This document shows positions 52,622 to 61,819 of a DNA stretch of 64,000 bases, piece by piece. The notes under the pieces are model-generated. The model saw nothing but the letters and a program-made list of their open reading frames with translations, was not told where the DNA came from and ran no database searches. The position numbers and the translations under genes were made by a program. How positions within the stretch are numbered: the first letter of the stretch is position 1; every line of letters begins with the position of its first letter. This DNA comes from Pichia kudriavzevii (taxonomy: Eukaryota > Ascomycota > Pichiomycetes > Pichiales > Pichiaceae). The stretch covers positions 2,604,001 through 2,668,000 of the forward strand of contig NC_042507.1 of NCBI RefSeq assembly GCF_003054445.1. The letters run 5' to 3'.

Positions 52622-55123
52622 TTAAATGGCAATTTCATGAAAGCGTCCATCAACAGCACGTTGCTCTTTGATGTACTTTAACGTACGTTGGTAATGACCC
52701 CACGTCTTCTTGTACGGACCATCCTCTAATGAAGCCTTCCCTAAGCTGTTCACCTCTTTGAAATTGTTCCCAATGAGTTCAATAAGTCCGTTCAAATACC
52801 GAACATTAATCATTTCGTTGCCGTGAATAAAGTAGTATATAGACTGGTTGAGAATCTCCACAAAAAGTTCGATACTGGCATTCGAATCCATAATGGAATC
52901 AGCTATACGCAAAGATTTCTGTAAGCATTCCAAAACTCTCTTATCATCTCTTTTCAACGTAACTTGCAAACTTGGTTCCTCATCATCACTGTTATTTATT
53001 CCAGTATCTTCTACGTGTTTGCGCTTGCCACTTTGTGTTTCTTCAAAGTCCTCCGCATCCACTTCTTCGTCCTCTTCCTCCTTTTCGGGCTCTTCTTTTA
53101 TAATCCACCAGAGGTGGGACGAATTATAGATAGCACGACATTGGTCGGTTTTTTTCATTAACCTGCTGCCGTATAAAGCAGTTTTGGTGATTAACTTATC
53201 AAACTCTTCAGCATCAAAAATGATCATCTGGTCCATCGTGATCAACTTGTTTATTATATTTGTCAAACAATGCATTTGTGTTTTAGAATCAACAACATAC
53301 TCTTCATATACGATGAACGCTTCAATAAATAATTCATAGCTTATATTGTTCAGTTTACAAAGGTTCGAAGTGGTTGCGCAATAGAGGTACAAGTTGAAAG
53401 CTTTGAGTGGGTTGTATTCTTTTAAAAAACTGATTGACTGTGACAATTTATTAAATTTTTTACTTAGTTCTTTTTTACCAAGCTTCTCGATATCCATTTT
53501 TCTGATGAGTGAAATTTGAATAGAGACAAGGGTTGATATAGTTTTCTCCGGATTACCCTCGAGGAGGTATTTCTCACACTCCTCCAATAAGGAATATTTT
53601 TCTTCGATCGATTCATTGTCAATAAAATGTAGGAATCGACATAATGGCTCATAATTTGTTGGATCTTCCTCTGTTGAGAAAGGCTTTCCAAACAAATCTT
53701 TTTTAGTATCTGTTATAGCTGGGACATATTTCTTATATGATAGTATTGATATGCGAATATATTTGAATATCTTTTCTAAATCCTGTCTATTACTGATCTT
53801 GATTTCGTTATCAACAAGTATATCCAAAATATTAACACAAATTTCATTTTGAATATTTGGCTTTTGTAACTTGAACAAATTAAAATAACTTTCATCGTTG
53901 ATCTTGAAGAAATCATTAAAGTCACTTAAGTGCTCTATTGATTTGAGTATAATTTTGAAATCATCGATTGACGAATCTTCATTATCCTTCATTGAATTAA
54001 ATTTATCAATCGATGATTTGTAAATTGAATCCATATAACTTAAAACATCTTCGTTTTGAAAGGTTAAAGAGAGTTTCAAGACATTATTCAATATCAAACA
54101 ATAGTCATTAATATTAAAGTTTGGATATTTTCCATTCAACTTTTCAATAAATAGTATGAATTCATTTAAAAAGGAGCTATCCTTCAACACCTCTTGGTTT
54201 CTTAATTTATAGTGCAGCAATCTCTCAATCAATGAATTAATCAACATCGTTATGTTAACATTTGTATTGACCTTTAAGAGTGATTCCAAAAACAGATTTA
54301 GACTTGCAATTTGAAAGTTATCAGGGAAAATCTGGATTATAACATCCAATAAATAGTTTTGAGCAATCGAGTCATTACACTTGATAATTTGTTGTAAAAT
54401 TTCAGGTAGAATTTTTTCCTTGTAAATATCGACATTAATTGAATCTAACTGTGACAAAATCACCAAGTTGGAACCAACTAAAATTTTCAGTTCGTTCCTT
54501 TCTTCTATTCTTCTGGCCCTCTCGCTTGAATGTCCTTGATGTTGTTGTCTCACCCATAACTTGTTCATTTCAATAAAGTTAGTAATAATATAACTAATCA
54601 TCTTGTCTAGGTTTTCAGGACCAGCATATTTTATAATAAAATATTTTGTCTTTTGGATAAGATAATAACGCAAAAATAAGCCTCTGATCGGATTTTGAAC
54701 ACCTTTGCACATTTCCAACATATCATTCAAAATTTCGTTGACAGGGGCATCCTCCGACTCCATATATACACTACCGATTGTTATCATCAAGTATAATCTA
54801 GGTATGATATTACCAGCATATTGGACTAACTCGTATAAATCTATCAAGTAGTTGTTAGAGCTTGATTTGTTATCCTTCAAATAGTTTGCCAGATATGTCA
54901 GTCCATCATGGACCATTATGTATAGCTCATAATATTGTTTAGGATTCAAACTGCTCGTTCTCAGCTCATTTAGAAAATTAGATGCATGTTTTAAAGAGTC
55001 CATAAATTTATGTTTTGTTTCAAGACATTTCCTCATTTGATGAATCTCCGTCTTAATGATAGACATAGAATTGCTAAGCAGCCTCTGTTGCTCCTCCGGC
55101 GTAACATGGTTAATCTTGGACAT
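52622..55123 (-). CDS. VPS35: Retromer subunit Vps35
   Basis: An 833-residue alpha-solenoid protein (944 in S. cerevisiae). The N-terminus (NHVTPEEQQRLLSNSMSIIK, MRKCLETKHKFMDSLKHASNFLNELRTSSLNPKQYYELYIM) includes the conserved Vps26-binding region with a PRLYLMITIGSVYM segment (residues about 110-123). The C-terminal third contains an acidic insertion (EEPEKEEEDEEVDAEDFEE) before the Vps29-binding helices. Vps35 is the cargo-binding core of retromer and returns Vps10 and other receptors from endosomes to the Golgi. The protein is somewhat short, mainly in variable loops. Confidence 0.96.
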   Translation of the reverse strand: MSKINHVTPEEQQRLLSNSMSIIKTEIHQMRKCLETKHKFMDSLKHASNFLNELRTSSLNPKQYYELYIMVHDGLTYLANYLKDNKSSSNNYLIDLYELVQYAGNIIPRLYLMITIGSVYMESEDAPVNEILNDMLEMCKGVQNPIRGLFLRYYLIQKTKYFIIKYAGPENLDKMISYIITNFIEMNKLWVRQQHQGHSSERARRIEERNELKILVGSNLVILSQLDSINVDIYKEKILPEILQQIIKCNDSIAQNYLLDVIIQIFPDNFQIASLNLFLESLLKVNTNVNITMLINSLIERLLHYKLRNQEVLKDSSFLNEFILFIEKLNGKYPNFNINDYCLILNNVLKLSLTFQNEDVLSYMDSIYKSSIDKFNSMKDNEDSSIDDFKIILKSIEHLSDFNDFFKINDESYFNLFKLQKPNIQNEICVNILDILVDNEIKISNRQDLEKIFKYIRISILSYKKYVPAITDTKKDLFGKPFSTEEDPTNYEPLCRFLHFIDNESIEEKYSLLEECEKYLLEGNPEKTISTLVSIQISLIRKMDIEKLGKKELSKKFNKLSQSISFLKEYNPLKAFNLYLYCATTSNLCKLNNISYELFIEAFIVYEEYVVDSKTQMHCLTNIINKLITMDQMIIFDAEEFDKLITKTALYGSRLMKKTDQCRAIYNSSHLWWIIKEEPEKEEEDEEVDAEDFEETQSGKRKHVEDTGINNSDDEEPSLQVTLKRDDKRVLECLQKSLRIADSIMDSNASIELFVEILNQSIYYFIHGNEMINVRYLNGLIELIGNNFKEVNSLGKASLEDGPYKKTWGHYQRTLKYIKEQRAVDGRFHEIAI

Positions 55124-55739
55124 TCCGTTGTGTTCTTGCCTATCTGATACTAAATATGAATTGTCTTGGAGGTGCTATCTATAATCGTGGCAACATACTC
55201 CTTTTCAATTGTTCAAATTATGCATCCGTCGCTTCCGCGACTTTGTTATTGTTATTTTGCAACACATTTATGTGTCATGACTGGTTTTCTCCACTTTTGT
55301 TGAAAAACATATACATTCGGTTAATATAGATTTGTAATGGTTTTATTGACTAAGAAGTGGTTAGGGGAACTCTATTGTAACCTAACTATCTAGAATAAAG
55401 CTATAAATTCATGGTTCTCAAAAAGTTTATAATTTTCAAGAGAGCTAAGATCTTCAACATATAAACAGCAGCACCTGTTCTAAGAAAATTATTATTAAAA
55501 ATACTTTTATAGATAGAATCCAATAAAACAAAAAAGCTAGGCCTATCCAACAGTATTTAGATTGTAAAGCGGAACTGTAAGGTACGTAATTTTTTTTATT
55601 CATGAATTTTAGTACTGATATAATTTCTTATAGAAAAAGTTATAAATAATGTTAACTAGAAAATAGAGTGAATAATAGGAAAAAAAAACTATATTCCTGA
55701 GAGAATAACACAAAAAGAACTGAAAAGAACTGAAAAGGT
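55124..55739. other. Intergenic region between VPS35 promoter and ERG5 3' end
   Basis: Strongly A/T-rich, with no gene. It should contain the VPS35 promoter on the left and ERG5 3' signals on the right; I see no specific motif. Confidence 0.5.
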
Positions 55740-57323
55740 TTATTCAATGGTTGCTGGATCTCTTTTATCAAACTTGAGGATTAAATCATCCTTTGGGAAG
55801 ATGGTTGCAAAGACTTTAATCTCTTCACTCAATGGCGTAACAGTGTGTTTGAAATCAGTAAACATACACGCCTTTCCAATAATAGCAGCAAATGACATCA
55901 TAACATAGGTTTGACCCAAACAAACGTGAGTACCAGTACCAAAGACCAGCCAGTTTTTCTTCGCCTCCGTAGCAGGTGATCCCTCAACCCATCTCTCTGG
56001 AATGAACTCATCTGGATTTTCGTAAACTTCAGGATCGTGTAGAGCAGGATAGACAGAAGGAATGATCATGGCACCCTTTGGAACGGTATAACTATCGGTA
56101 ACCGGGTATGCCTTCTTTGCAACGTATGGAACCATGATAACCGGTGGTCTATATCTTAGGGTTTCTTTAATTACCATATTAGTGTATGTCATCTTATCGA
56201 TCAAATCGCCATTGACACGAACATTAGGATCACCATTTCTGACCCTCAATTGTTCCTCTCTGATCTTCTTGACAACATCTGGTCTATCAGCTAAGATTTG
56301 GAAAATCCAACAGCATAAGGAAGATGAAGCATCTTGGGACGCAAATAAGAAAGTGAAAATTGCTTCACTAATTTCTTTGTTTGAGAATAGTCTAACCTTA
56401 GCCTTAACCTCTTCCCCAGTTTCAATTTGACCGTTTGACTTGTACATCGAAAGGATCCATTCATCCATAACACAGTTTGGTTTCTTACCCTTCAGTATAG
56501 CATCTTTGGATTTTTGAGCACAGTTTTCGAAGATTTTCATTGAATCATCGGCAATTTTCTTACCATACCAGGTTTTGGTATAAGGAATAATGATAGGGAA
56601 ATTGACTAATTCTAAAGCAGCAGTCACCTTGTAATAATTATCAGCAATCATTTGGATTTGTTCCTCAGTGATATAATCACCACAAAAGGTTTTCAAGGAG
56701 ATTGCACATAAAAACTCTCTAAATTCAGGGAAAAAGACTTTAGCACCATCTTTTGTGATATCAACAAATTTGTCCAAATAACGATCAATGACTTTTTCTT
56801 GTTCGGGAATGTAGATTTCCAAAGCTTTCTTTGTGAACAAAGGATTCAAGCCTTTCCTATAGTCAACATGTGCTTTACCGTCAAGGAAGACCCAATTGGT
56901 TGGTCTCAAGATTTTCACAGCCACGTCAACAACACACGGCTTGACAAAGGATGGTGATTGAAATATTTTTCTCGCCAAAGTTGTGTCAGATGCAATGACG
57001 ACAAACTTGTGGAAAATAGAGACACATGACAATGGACCGGAATTCCATTTTGCCTTATATTCTTCAAATTTCGGATCTAAACTCTCCAAGAAAGGTCCAA
57101 TTATTGGCCAAAACTTGTAGCGTGGACCCGCAATGGATCCCTTCATAATTTGATATGAGATTTGGTCATATGTTAGTCCCACCACGATCAAAGACACAAT
57201 GATCTGGAACCAGGATAATGATTGGACTTTATTCAAAATGCCAATATTTTCAACAACGGCGGTGGTGGAATTATTAACTACGCTTTCCAAAGCGTCTTTG
57301 GTGTCAACGTTGAGTGCCTCCAT
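55740..57323 (-). CDS. ERG5: C-22 sterol desaturase Erg5 (CYP61)
   Basis: A 527-residue cytochrome P450 (538 in S. cerevisiae). An N-terminal membrane helix lies at about residues 37-55. The I-helix reads FLFASQDASSS, the K-helix E-x-x-R is in KETLRYRPP, and the haem loop FGTGTHVCLGQ places the thiolate ligand at C468. SQDASSS and the GTGTHVCLGQTY loop distinguish Erg5 from Erg11, whose loop is FGGGRHRCIGE. It introduces the C22-23 double bond in the ergosterol side chain in the ER. Its upstream region carries sterol-response-like sites. CYB5, which can supply electrons to P450s, lies 2.3 kb away in the same orientation. Confidence 0.97.
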   Translation of the reverse strand: MEALNVDTKDALESVVNNSTTAVVENIGILNKVQSLSWFQIIVSLIVVGLTYDQISYQIMKGSIAGPRYKFWPIIGPFLESLDPKFEEYKAKWNSGPLSCVSIFHKFVVIASDTTLARKIFQSPSFVKPCVVDVAVKILRPTNWVFLDGKAHVDYRKGLNPLFTKKALEIYIPEQEKVIDRYLDKFVDITKDGAKVFFPEFREFLCAISLKTFCGDYITEEQIQMIADNYYKVTAALELVNFPIIIPYTKTWYGKKIADDSMKIFENCAQKSKDAILKGKKPNCVMDEWILSMYKSNGQIETGEEVKAKVRLFSNKEISEAIFTFLFASQDASSSLCCWIFQILADRPDVVKKIREEQLRVRNGDPNVRVNGDLIDKMTYTNMVIKETLRYRPPVIMVPYVAKKAYPVTDSYTVPKGAMIIPSVYPALHDPEVYENPDEFIPERWVEGSPATEAKKNWLVFGTGTHVCLGQTYVMMSFAAIIGKACMFTDFKHTVTPLSEEIKVFATIFPKDDLILKFDKRDPATIE

Positions 57324-57503
57324 TGTTTATTTGAGAGCGGAAGGAACTAGCGAAACAAAAGACTTGTCAAAGAGCTAGAGAATCGAATGAAAGAAAAGTA
57401 TCCCAACACAAGAGGAAAGAAAGAAGAACAATAAACATGCAACAAAATACAGTTACGAGAAGGATAATAAGAGTTGGAAAAAAAAAAGCAAGTGGAATTA
57501 TAA

Positions 57504-57531
57504 CTCGTTTTTAACGAGTGAAACTAAACGA
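57504..57531 (-). promoter_or_regulatory. Sterol-response-like sites upstream of ERG5
   Basis: A perfect 7-base inverted repeat, ACTCGTT-TTT-AACGAGT (57503-57519), is followed by TAAACGA at 57525-57531, which reads TCGTTTA in the direction of ERG5. TCGTTTA/TCGTATA is the core bound by Upc2/Ecm22. They lie about 180-210 bases before the ATG. Factor binding is inferred. Confidence 0.5.
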
Positions 57532-57658
57532 GGGAAAAAAAAAAAACAAACGGAATCGCATTATCGGGAAAGTCTGTACGAAAGGTATCAATGAATAGGA
57601 TGATATTGAATGGGTTCGTATAGTAACGTATGGGGTGTTATATCATTTATACATGATA

Positions 57659-59008
57659 TTACTTGAGCACAAGGGTGTTGTTTTCGAAAATGACATTGTG
57701 CCAAAGAAAGGCGACCACGACGGTGAAGATGAATTCGACGGTGTAGGCTATAGACGCCGTTTGTGCAGTGTGGTTGAACAAGCGGACACCAAGTATAATT
57801 ATGGCAAAGAGGATGCCCAAGAGGGCTGTAGTAATGAGGTAGATTGTCTTTAGTTTTTTCTCCTGAATTTTGGTCCATGTGATCACTGCCCAAGTGAGAG
57901 TGAGGATATAGATGAGGAAGTATTCGATATAGATGCAAGTACTCAACCAATCTTTTGGAACATTTCCAATTAAGGAGTGAATGGTCGATTCTTCCATATC
58001 ATAAATTAACATTTGAATGACAAGAACAACGGCGATGATTTTTGCTGTTTTAACTTGGAGATTATGCGATGTTTTATTTGTGTTTGTTATATCTACATGA
58101 ATCCAAGAGCCTGCGCTGAATAGCATCAAGTTATAGATGGTCCAAACACTAACTATTGTGGATAAGGCCAAATCAAGAACATTAGTAAAGAAGATAATCA
58201 ATGAGTCAGTTGTATAGTCGTATTTGTTTAGCAGAATGTAATGGACCGAGGTGGATAGATAGAGTATACCATAAGCCCAAAAGAAAAGAATGAATTTATA
58301 CTGTAGAGTGAATTTCTGGAATTTCAAGTTGTTGATTGTAATGGAGGTATTCTCATTAAGGTTAATTTTTCTGTAGGTTAGAAAAGATAGGACGATTGCA
58401 ACGCCAATGTAAGCAAAGGTGAAAACAACTGTTGAGAAGAGTCTCTTGAAATCGCTCACTAGCAAGTTGCCATAACTTTGGACCCACTCCACCTCCACAG
58501 CGATGTCTTCGACGGTGTCTGGAATGTTTGAAGTTAGGAACATGGCACAGTAGATGCCCGAGCGGTCCAACGTATAAATATGGTCGGTTTCCTTTTTGGT
58601 ATTCAGCATGAACGATTCAATTGGGAATTTATAACCGCCACTGTCGATCAATTCCACAAGGGACAACTTCTTAGAATTGGACTCGTCGGACTCATGCTCG
58701 CAGTACTTGTCGTTAAGGGCAAACTCGTCGCAGACCTTGTAGTAGGGATTAAAGCCAATAGAGATTTTGTTCATGTCTGGTCCGCCCATGATCAAGGTGT
58801 AGACATCGACATCAGCAAAGAGGTTGTCGGACCTCACGAGGTTGACCTTGATGTATGGATCTCTCATACGGAACCAGCGGGCAATGCCCGACTCTGCGTT
58901 GGAGACATATGCACATGTCTGCAAGACCTTGTTGTTGCTGATGGTGTAAAAGTCTGTGAGAGCAAGGGATGGTAGAATCCAAGTGAGAAGGAGCAACCAA
59001 GCAAGCAT
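57659..59008 (-). CDS. Seven-helix membrane protein with N-terminal lumenal domain (PTM1/GOST-like plan)
   Basis: A 449-residue protein. Residues 1-17 are a signal peptide (LAWLLLLTWILPSLALT). A cysteine-containing extracytoplasmic domain of about 170 residues follows (cysteines in QTCAYV, KVCDEF, KYCEHE and GIYCAMF). Seven hydrophobic segments then span about residues 190-212, 236-260, 268-300, 318-337, 354-378, 388-411 and 419-442. This is the topology of the GOST family (Ptm1/TMEM87, lung seven transmembrane), which sits in Golgi and secretory membranes. I could not confirm a family-specific motif, and Ptm1 is longer (about 530). An alternative is an uncharacterised fungal membrane protein. 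Confidence 0.55.
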   Translation of the reverse strand: MLAWLLLLTWILPSLALTDFYTISNNKVLQTCAYVSNAESGIARWFRMRDPYIKVNLVRSDNLFADVDVYTLIMGGPDMNKISIGFNPYYKVCDEFALNDKYCEHESDESNSKKLSLVELIDSGGYKFPIESFMLNTKKETDHIYTLDRSGIYCAMFLTSNIPDTVEDIAVEVEWVQSYGNLLVSDFKRLFSTVVFTFAYIGVAIVLSFLTYRKINLNENTSITINNLKFQKFTLQYKFILFFWAYGILYLSTSVHYILLNKYDYTTDSLIIFFTNVLDLALSTIVSVWTIYNLMLFSAGSWIHVDITNTNKTSHNLQVKTAKIIAVVLVIQMLIYDMEESTIHSLIGNVPKDWLSTCIYIEYFLIYILTLTWAVITWTKIQEKKLKTIYLITTALLGILFAIIILGVRLFNHTAQTASIAYTVEFIFTVVVAFLWHNVIFENNTLVLK

Positions 59009-59582
59009 TGTTTAGCCAATGAAGTATGTACCGGACACGACAGTTGACACGGTGCGATCTATAATGTATTTGAATGCCAAGAGCAACAGAACGGGTAGGA
59101 GGGAGTGTGTTGAAGGTGGTGGAGCTCGTCCAAGGAGAGGAATGAGAAAAAACCAGAAAACACACCAAACCACCCAGAGATGATGAACAAGTTTGGGAAG
59201 TTCATCATTCGAGACTGCGCTTACTAACAAATCGTGTGTCGCATTTCCACGTGTCACGTTTGCACCCAGACATGGAGACACAGAGTGTGTATAGGGGTGT
59301 TTAAAGGTGTATAGGGGTATTTAAAGGTGTTCAAGGGTGTTTTAAGGTGTGCATGTTTTTCTGTCATTCACCAATAGGAACACCCAAATGGCCAACCATG
59401 GGTGTCCAGAGTCTCTATATGGTAAGGAATGTATGAATTGAAGTAAAGAGTACAGGAGATGCAATTATATCGATACATAACGTAGGAGAGAAACAAGGGG
59501 GGGAGGCCATGGAGGAGGAGGAGCCATGGAGGAGAAGCACACAAATTACACCAGTGAGACGGCGATAGAGAAGCAAGTACCA
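59009..59582. other. Intergenic region with CACGTG box and 20-bp repeats
   Basis: CACGTG at 59248-59253 (CCACGTGTCACGT) lies 240 bases upstream of the seven-helix protein gene and is probably part of its promoter. A 20-base repeat is at 59287-59346. The part from 59350 to 59582 is the CYB5 3' region. No gene is seen. Confidence 0.5.
59287..59346 (+). repeat. 20-bp tandem repeat, three units
   Basis: GTGTATAGGGGTGTTTAAAG is followed by two diverging copies (one change, then several). It lies between the seven-helix protein promoter and CYB5. Confidence 0.85.
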
Positions 59583-59945
59583 CTACTTTCTCAATAGGAA
59601 GTAACCCAATATAGCAACGACTAAAGCAAGAGCCAAAAACAAGTTAGAATTTGCATCTGTTGAATTACCACCTGCTGAAGCAGATTTGGTTTTCTTTGGG
59701 ACACCGCCAATGAGGTCGCCAATGTATAAGGCCTTCAAGTTCTGGTGGGCGTCCTCGGAGTGTCCAATATCATCAAAGGCATCGGTGGCGTCTTGACCAG
59801 CACAGTCAAGAATCACCTCCTCACCACCTGGGTGTTCGTCCAAATATTGGGTGACATCATAGACTTTCTCGTTGTAAATGATCCAGAGGTCGTCTCTGGT
59901 GTTGTGTTGAGAAACTTGTTCTGCAGTGTATGTTTTCGTAGACAT
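59583..59945 (-). CDS. CYB5: Cytochrome b5
   Basis: A 120-residue protein starting MSTKTYTAEQVSQHNT at 59945; a longer reading from 60020 would add 25 residues of no b5 character. The haem-binding domain has both axial histidines, H38 in DEHPGGEE and H62 in DIGHSEDA, and the tail ends in a hydrophobic anchor at about residues 98-117 followed by RK, an ER tail-anchor. It supplies electrons to desaturases, ceramide hydroxylases and sterol P450s (Erg11, Erg5). ERG5 lies 2.3 kb away, which fits the pathway, though linkage may be chance. Confidence 0.96.
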   Translation of the reverse strand: MSTKTYTAEQVSQHNTRDDLWIIYNEKVYDVTQYLDEHPGGEEVILDCAGQDATDAFDDIGHSEDAHQNLKALYIGDLIGGVPKKTKSASAGGNSTDANSNLFLALALVVAILGYFLLRK

Positions 59946-60324
59946 GGTAAGACGGCGGTTCGGTAGAGAAGAAGGTGGTGCTAGTATGTGTGTATATCTA
60001 TGTGTGCACGATGTTTGCAAGGGTACCTCCTTTGTAGAAATGGTCGATTGTGGCCTTTAGAGAGAATCAGTTGAATTTTCCTCCCCCCCCCCCCTAGAGA
60101 AGCACCATAATTTATAGAAATTCGATACACATTGCAAACTTAAAGCGATGCTTACCATTTACGATACCAAATGGGGGGGTGGTGGCAGATAATATTAAAC
60201 GCCAAACGAGAATCTCTATAAAGCGAGGGTCAGTTTTTCCTAATGCGGCAATCCGACGCGACGCGAGACAAGGCGCGTTTAGGGAAAAATCCAGCCGAGA
60301 ATGAAAATGGGAAAATTTTCCAGT

Positions 60325-60358
60325 AAATTTTTCAGTAAATTTTTCAGTAAATTTTTCA
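60325..60358 (-). promoter_or_regulatory. Three RRPE elements in a 12-bp tandem array
   Basis: AAATTTTTCA occurs at 60325-60334, 60337-60346 and 60349-60358, exactly 12 bases apart. Read on the other strand each is TGAAAAATTT, the RRPE consensus found before ribosome biogenesis genes. They lie about 265-300 bases before the NOP15 ATG. Confidence 0.65.
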
Positions 60359-60395
60359 ACGAATTTTAAAGGAATTTTTAAAGGAATTTTTTTTT

Positions 60396-60500
60396 TCTTA
60401 TTTATTTTTGATTTTCTTATTTATTTTTGATTTTCTTTGATTTTTGATTTTCTTTGATTTTTGATTTTCTTTGATTTTTGATTTTCTTTGATTTTTGATT
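60396..60500 (+). repeat. T-rich 17-bp minisatellite
   Basis: First a 21-base unit with TTCTTATTTATTTTTGATT twice, then the 17-base unit TTTGATTTTTGATTTTC about four times. It is strictly pyrimidine/purine-biased DNA, which may exclude nucleosomes in the NOP15 promoter. Confidence 0.85.
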
Positions 60501-60622
60501 TTTCAGATTTTCAAAATTTTTTTTATCAGTTAAAAAAAAAACATGAAAAGTATTTCACCTCTTACATTTTCTACACTAAGATTCCACAAGATTTGAAGAA
60601 GGAACAACCAAACAACACAGCC

Positions 60623-61435
60623 ATGGCACGTGTCACCAGATCATCAACCCAGTCCACCAAGGCAAGTAAGTCCAGTAACCCTGTTCGCAAGACACCAAAG
60701 TCTACAGAACCTGGAGAGAAAACTAGCGTAAAGGTGCAACAAGAACAAAAACAGAAACAAAAGTCTGAAACTGAAGGTGCAGCTCCAGTTGACGAGGAGG
60801 AGTTTCAATTGCCATCCGATGACTCCGGTGGCGAGGAGACCGACAGCGAGCTGGTCATCCACGAGGGGGCTGACGACCAGGATGTGCAAGATTCTTCTGA
60901 GAATGTAACCAGGACGAGTCAGTCTGGTCATACCGTCATCAAGCCGGGCAAGACGAGCACCGTTGAGAGCAGTGCTCGTAAGGGTGCTCGTAGGGGGGTC
61001 ATTTACATTGGCAGATTACCACATGGATTCGAGGAGAAGGAGTTGAGACGCTATTTCCAGCAGTTTGGAGAGATTCTGAGGTTGAGGTTGTCAAGAAACA
61101 AGAAAACTGGGAATTCCAAGCACTATGCATTTCTGGAATTCAAGGAGTATGATGTCGCCAAGATCGCTGCCGAGACAATGAACAATTACTTATTGATGGG
61201 ACATTTGCTAAAGTGTTCTCTCTTGGAGGAGGACAAGATCCACGAGAAGCTCTTTGTGGGCGCAAACCTTAAGTTCAAGAAGATCCCCTTCGCCAAGATC
61301 AACCAGCTCAAGTTTGACAGAAAGAAGGACTTGAAGGAATGGGAGAGACTGCAAAATAAACACGAGAAAAACATCAGCTCAAAGAAGCATGTCTTGGCTC
61401 GTGCCGGCATCGACTACAATATCGACGATTTGTAA
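60623..61435 (+). CDS. NOP15: 60S assembly factor Nop15
   Basis: A 270-residue protein starting MARVTRSSTQSTK at 60623; the frame is open from 60488, but the upstream part encodes the T-rich repeat and is not conserved. After a charged, acidic N-terminal third comes one RRM at about residues 126-203 (VIYIGRLPHGFEEKELRRYF; RNP1 SKHYAFLEF) and the C-terminal HEKLFVGANLKFKKIPFAKI and KHEKNISSKKHVLARAGIDY segments typical of Nop15/NIFK. Nop15 binds the ITS2 foot region in early pre-60S particles and is needed for 5.8S and 25S rRNA processing. S. cerevisiae Nop15 is 220 residues; the extra length is in the N-terminus. Confidence 0.95.
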   Translation: MARVTRSSTQSTKASKSSNPVRKTPKSTEPGEKTSVKVQQEQKQKQKSETEGAAPVDEEEFQLPSDDSGGEETDSELVIHEGADDQDVQDSSENVTRTSQSGHTVIKPGKTSTVESSARKGARRGVIYIGRLPHGFEEKELRRYFQQFGEILRLRLSRNKKTGNSKHYAFLEFKEYDVAKIAAETMNNYLLMGHLLKCSLLEEDKIHEKLFVGANLKFKKIPFAKINQLKFDRKKDLKEWERLQNKHEKNISSKKHVLARAGIDYNIDDL

Positions 61436-61819
61436 TGGTATGTATATATATTCCACTCTCTCCCCCCGCAGCACCAGCCCTCTTCCCCCCTCACTCCCTA
61501 TCTTCATCCACCCTAGGTGAAGACCAACGTGGGCTCCGACAAGGTTTTGAAGTTGCACAAAGTTGTCATTGTGCTGATAGACAAAGAACTGGGAAAGTTG
61601 TCTCTTTCTCAGGGGTGCGCAGTTTAAATGTATATGAAAAATTGCAAAATGCGTTCCCTATTGTGGTGTATTTCCACACCTATTTCTGCATTTATAATTA
61701 AGTCCATTTTAAAAAGTTCTATGTATTTACACAGATTTGATGGGGATAGCTACGTTGCACGATCTGTTTATTCCCACCGTCCAACCAAGACAGACATCTC
61801 CACTATATGACAAGAGACA
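61436..61819. other. Intergenic region, no gene seen
   Basis: Contains C/T-rich tracts near 61455-61515 and presumably the NOP15 terminator and Maf-gene promoter. No motif stands out. Confidence 0.5.

Larger units (their letters stand above)
59946..60622. promoter_or_regulatory. Shared CYB5-NOP15 promoter region
   Basis: A run of 12 C at 60083-60094, a CG-rich patch (GACGCGACGCGAGACAAGG) at about 60254, a triple RRPE array at 60325-60358 and a 17-base T-rich repeat up to 60500, then the NOP15 start. The RRPE array points to NOP15 regulation with ribosome assembly genes. Confidence 0.6.

Noticed and set aside
55740-57323. P450 gene as ERG11
   Set aside because: The haem loop FGTGTHVCLGQ and the I-helix SQDASSS are those of Erg5, not Erg11 (FGGGRHRCIGE).
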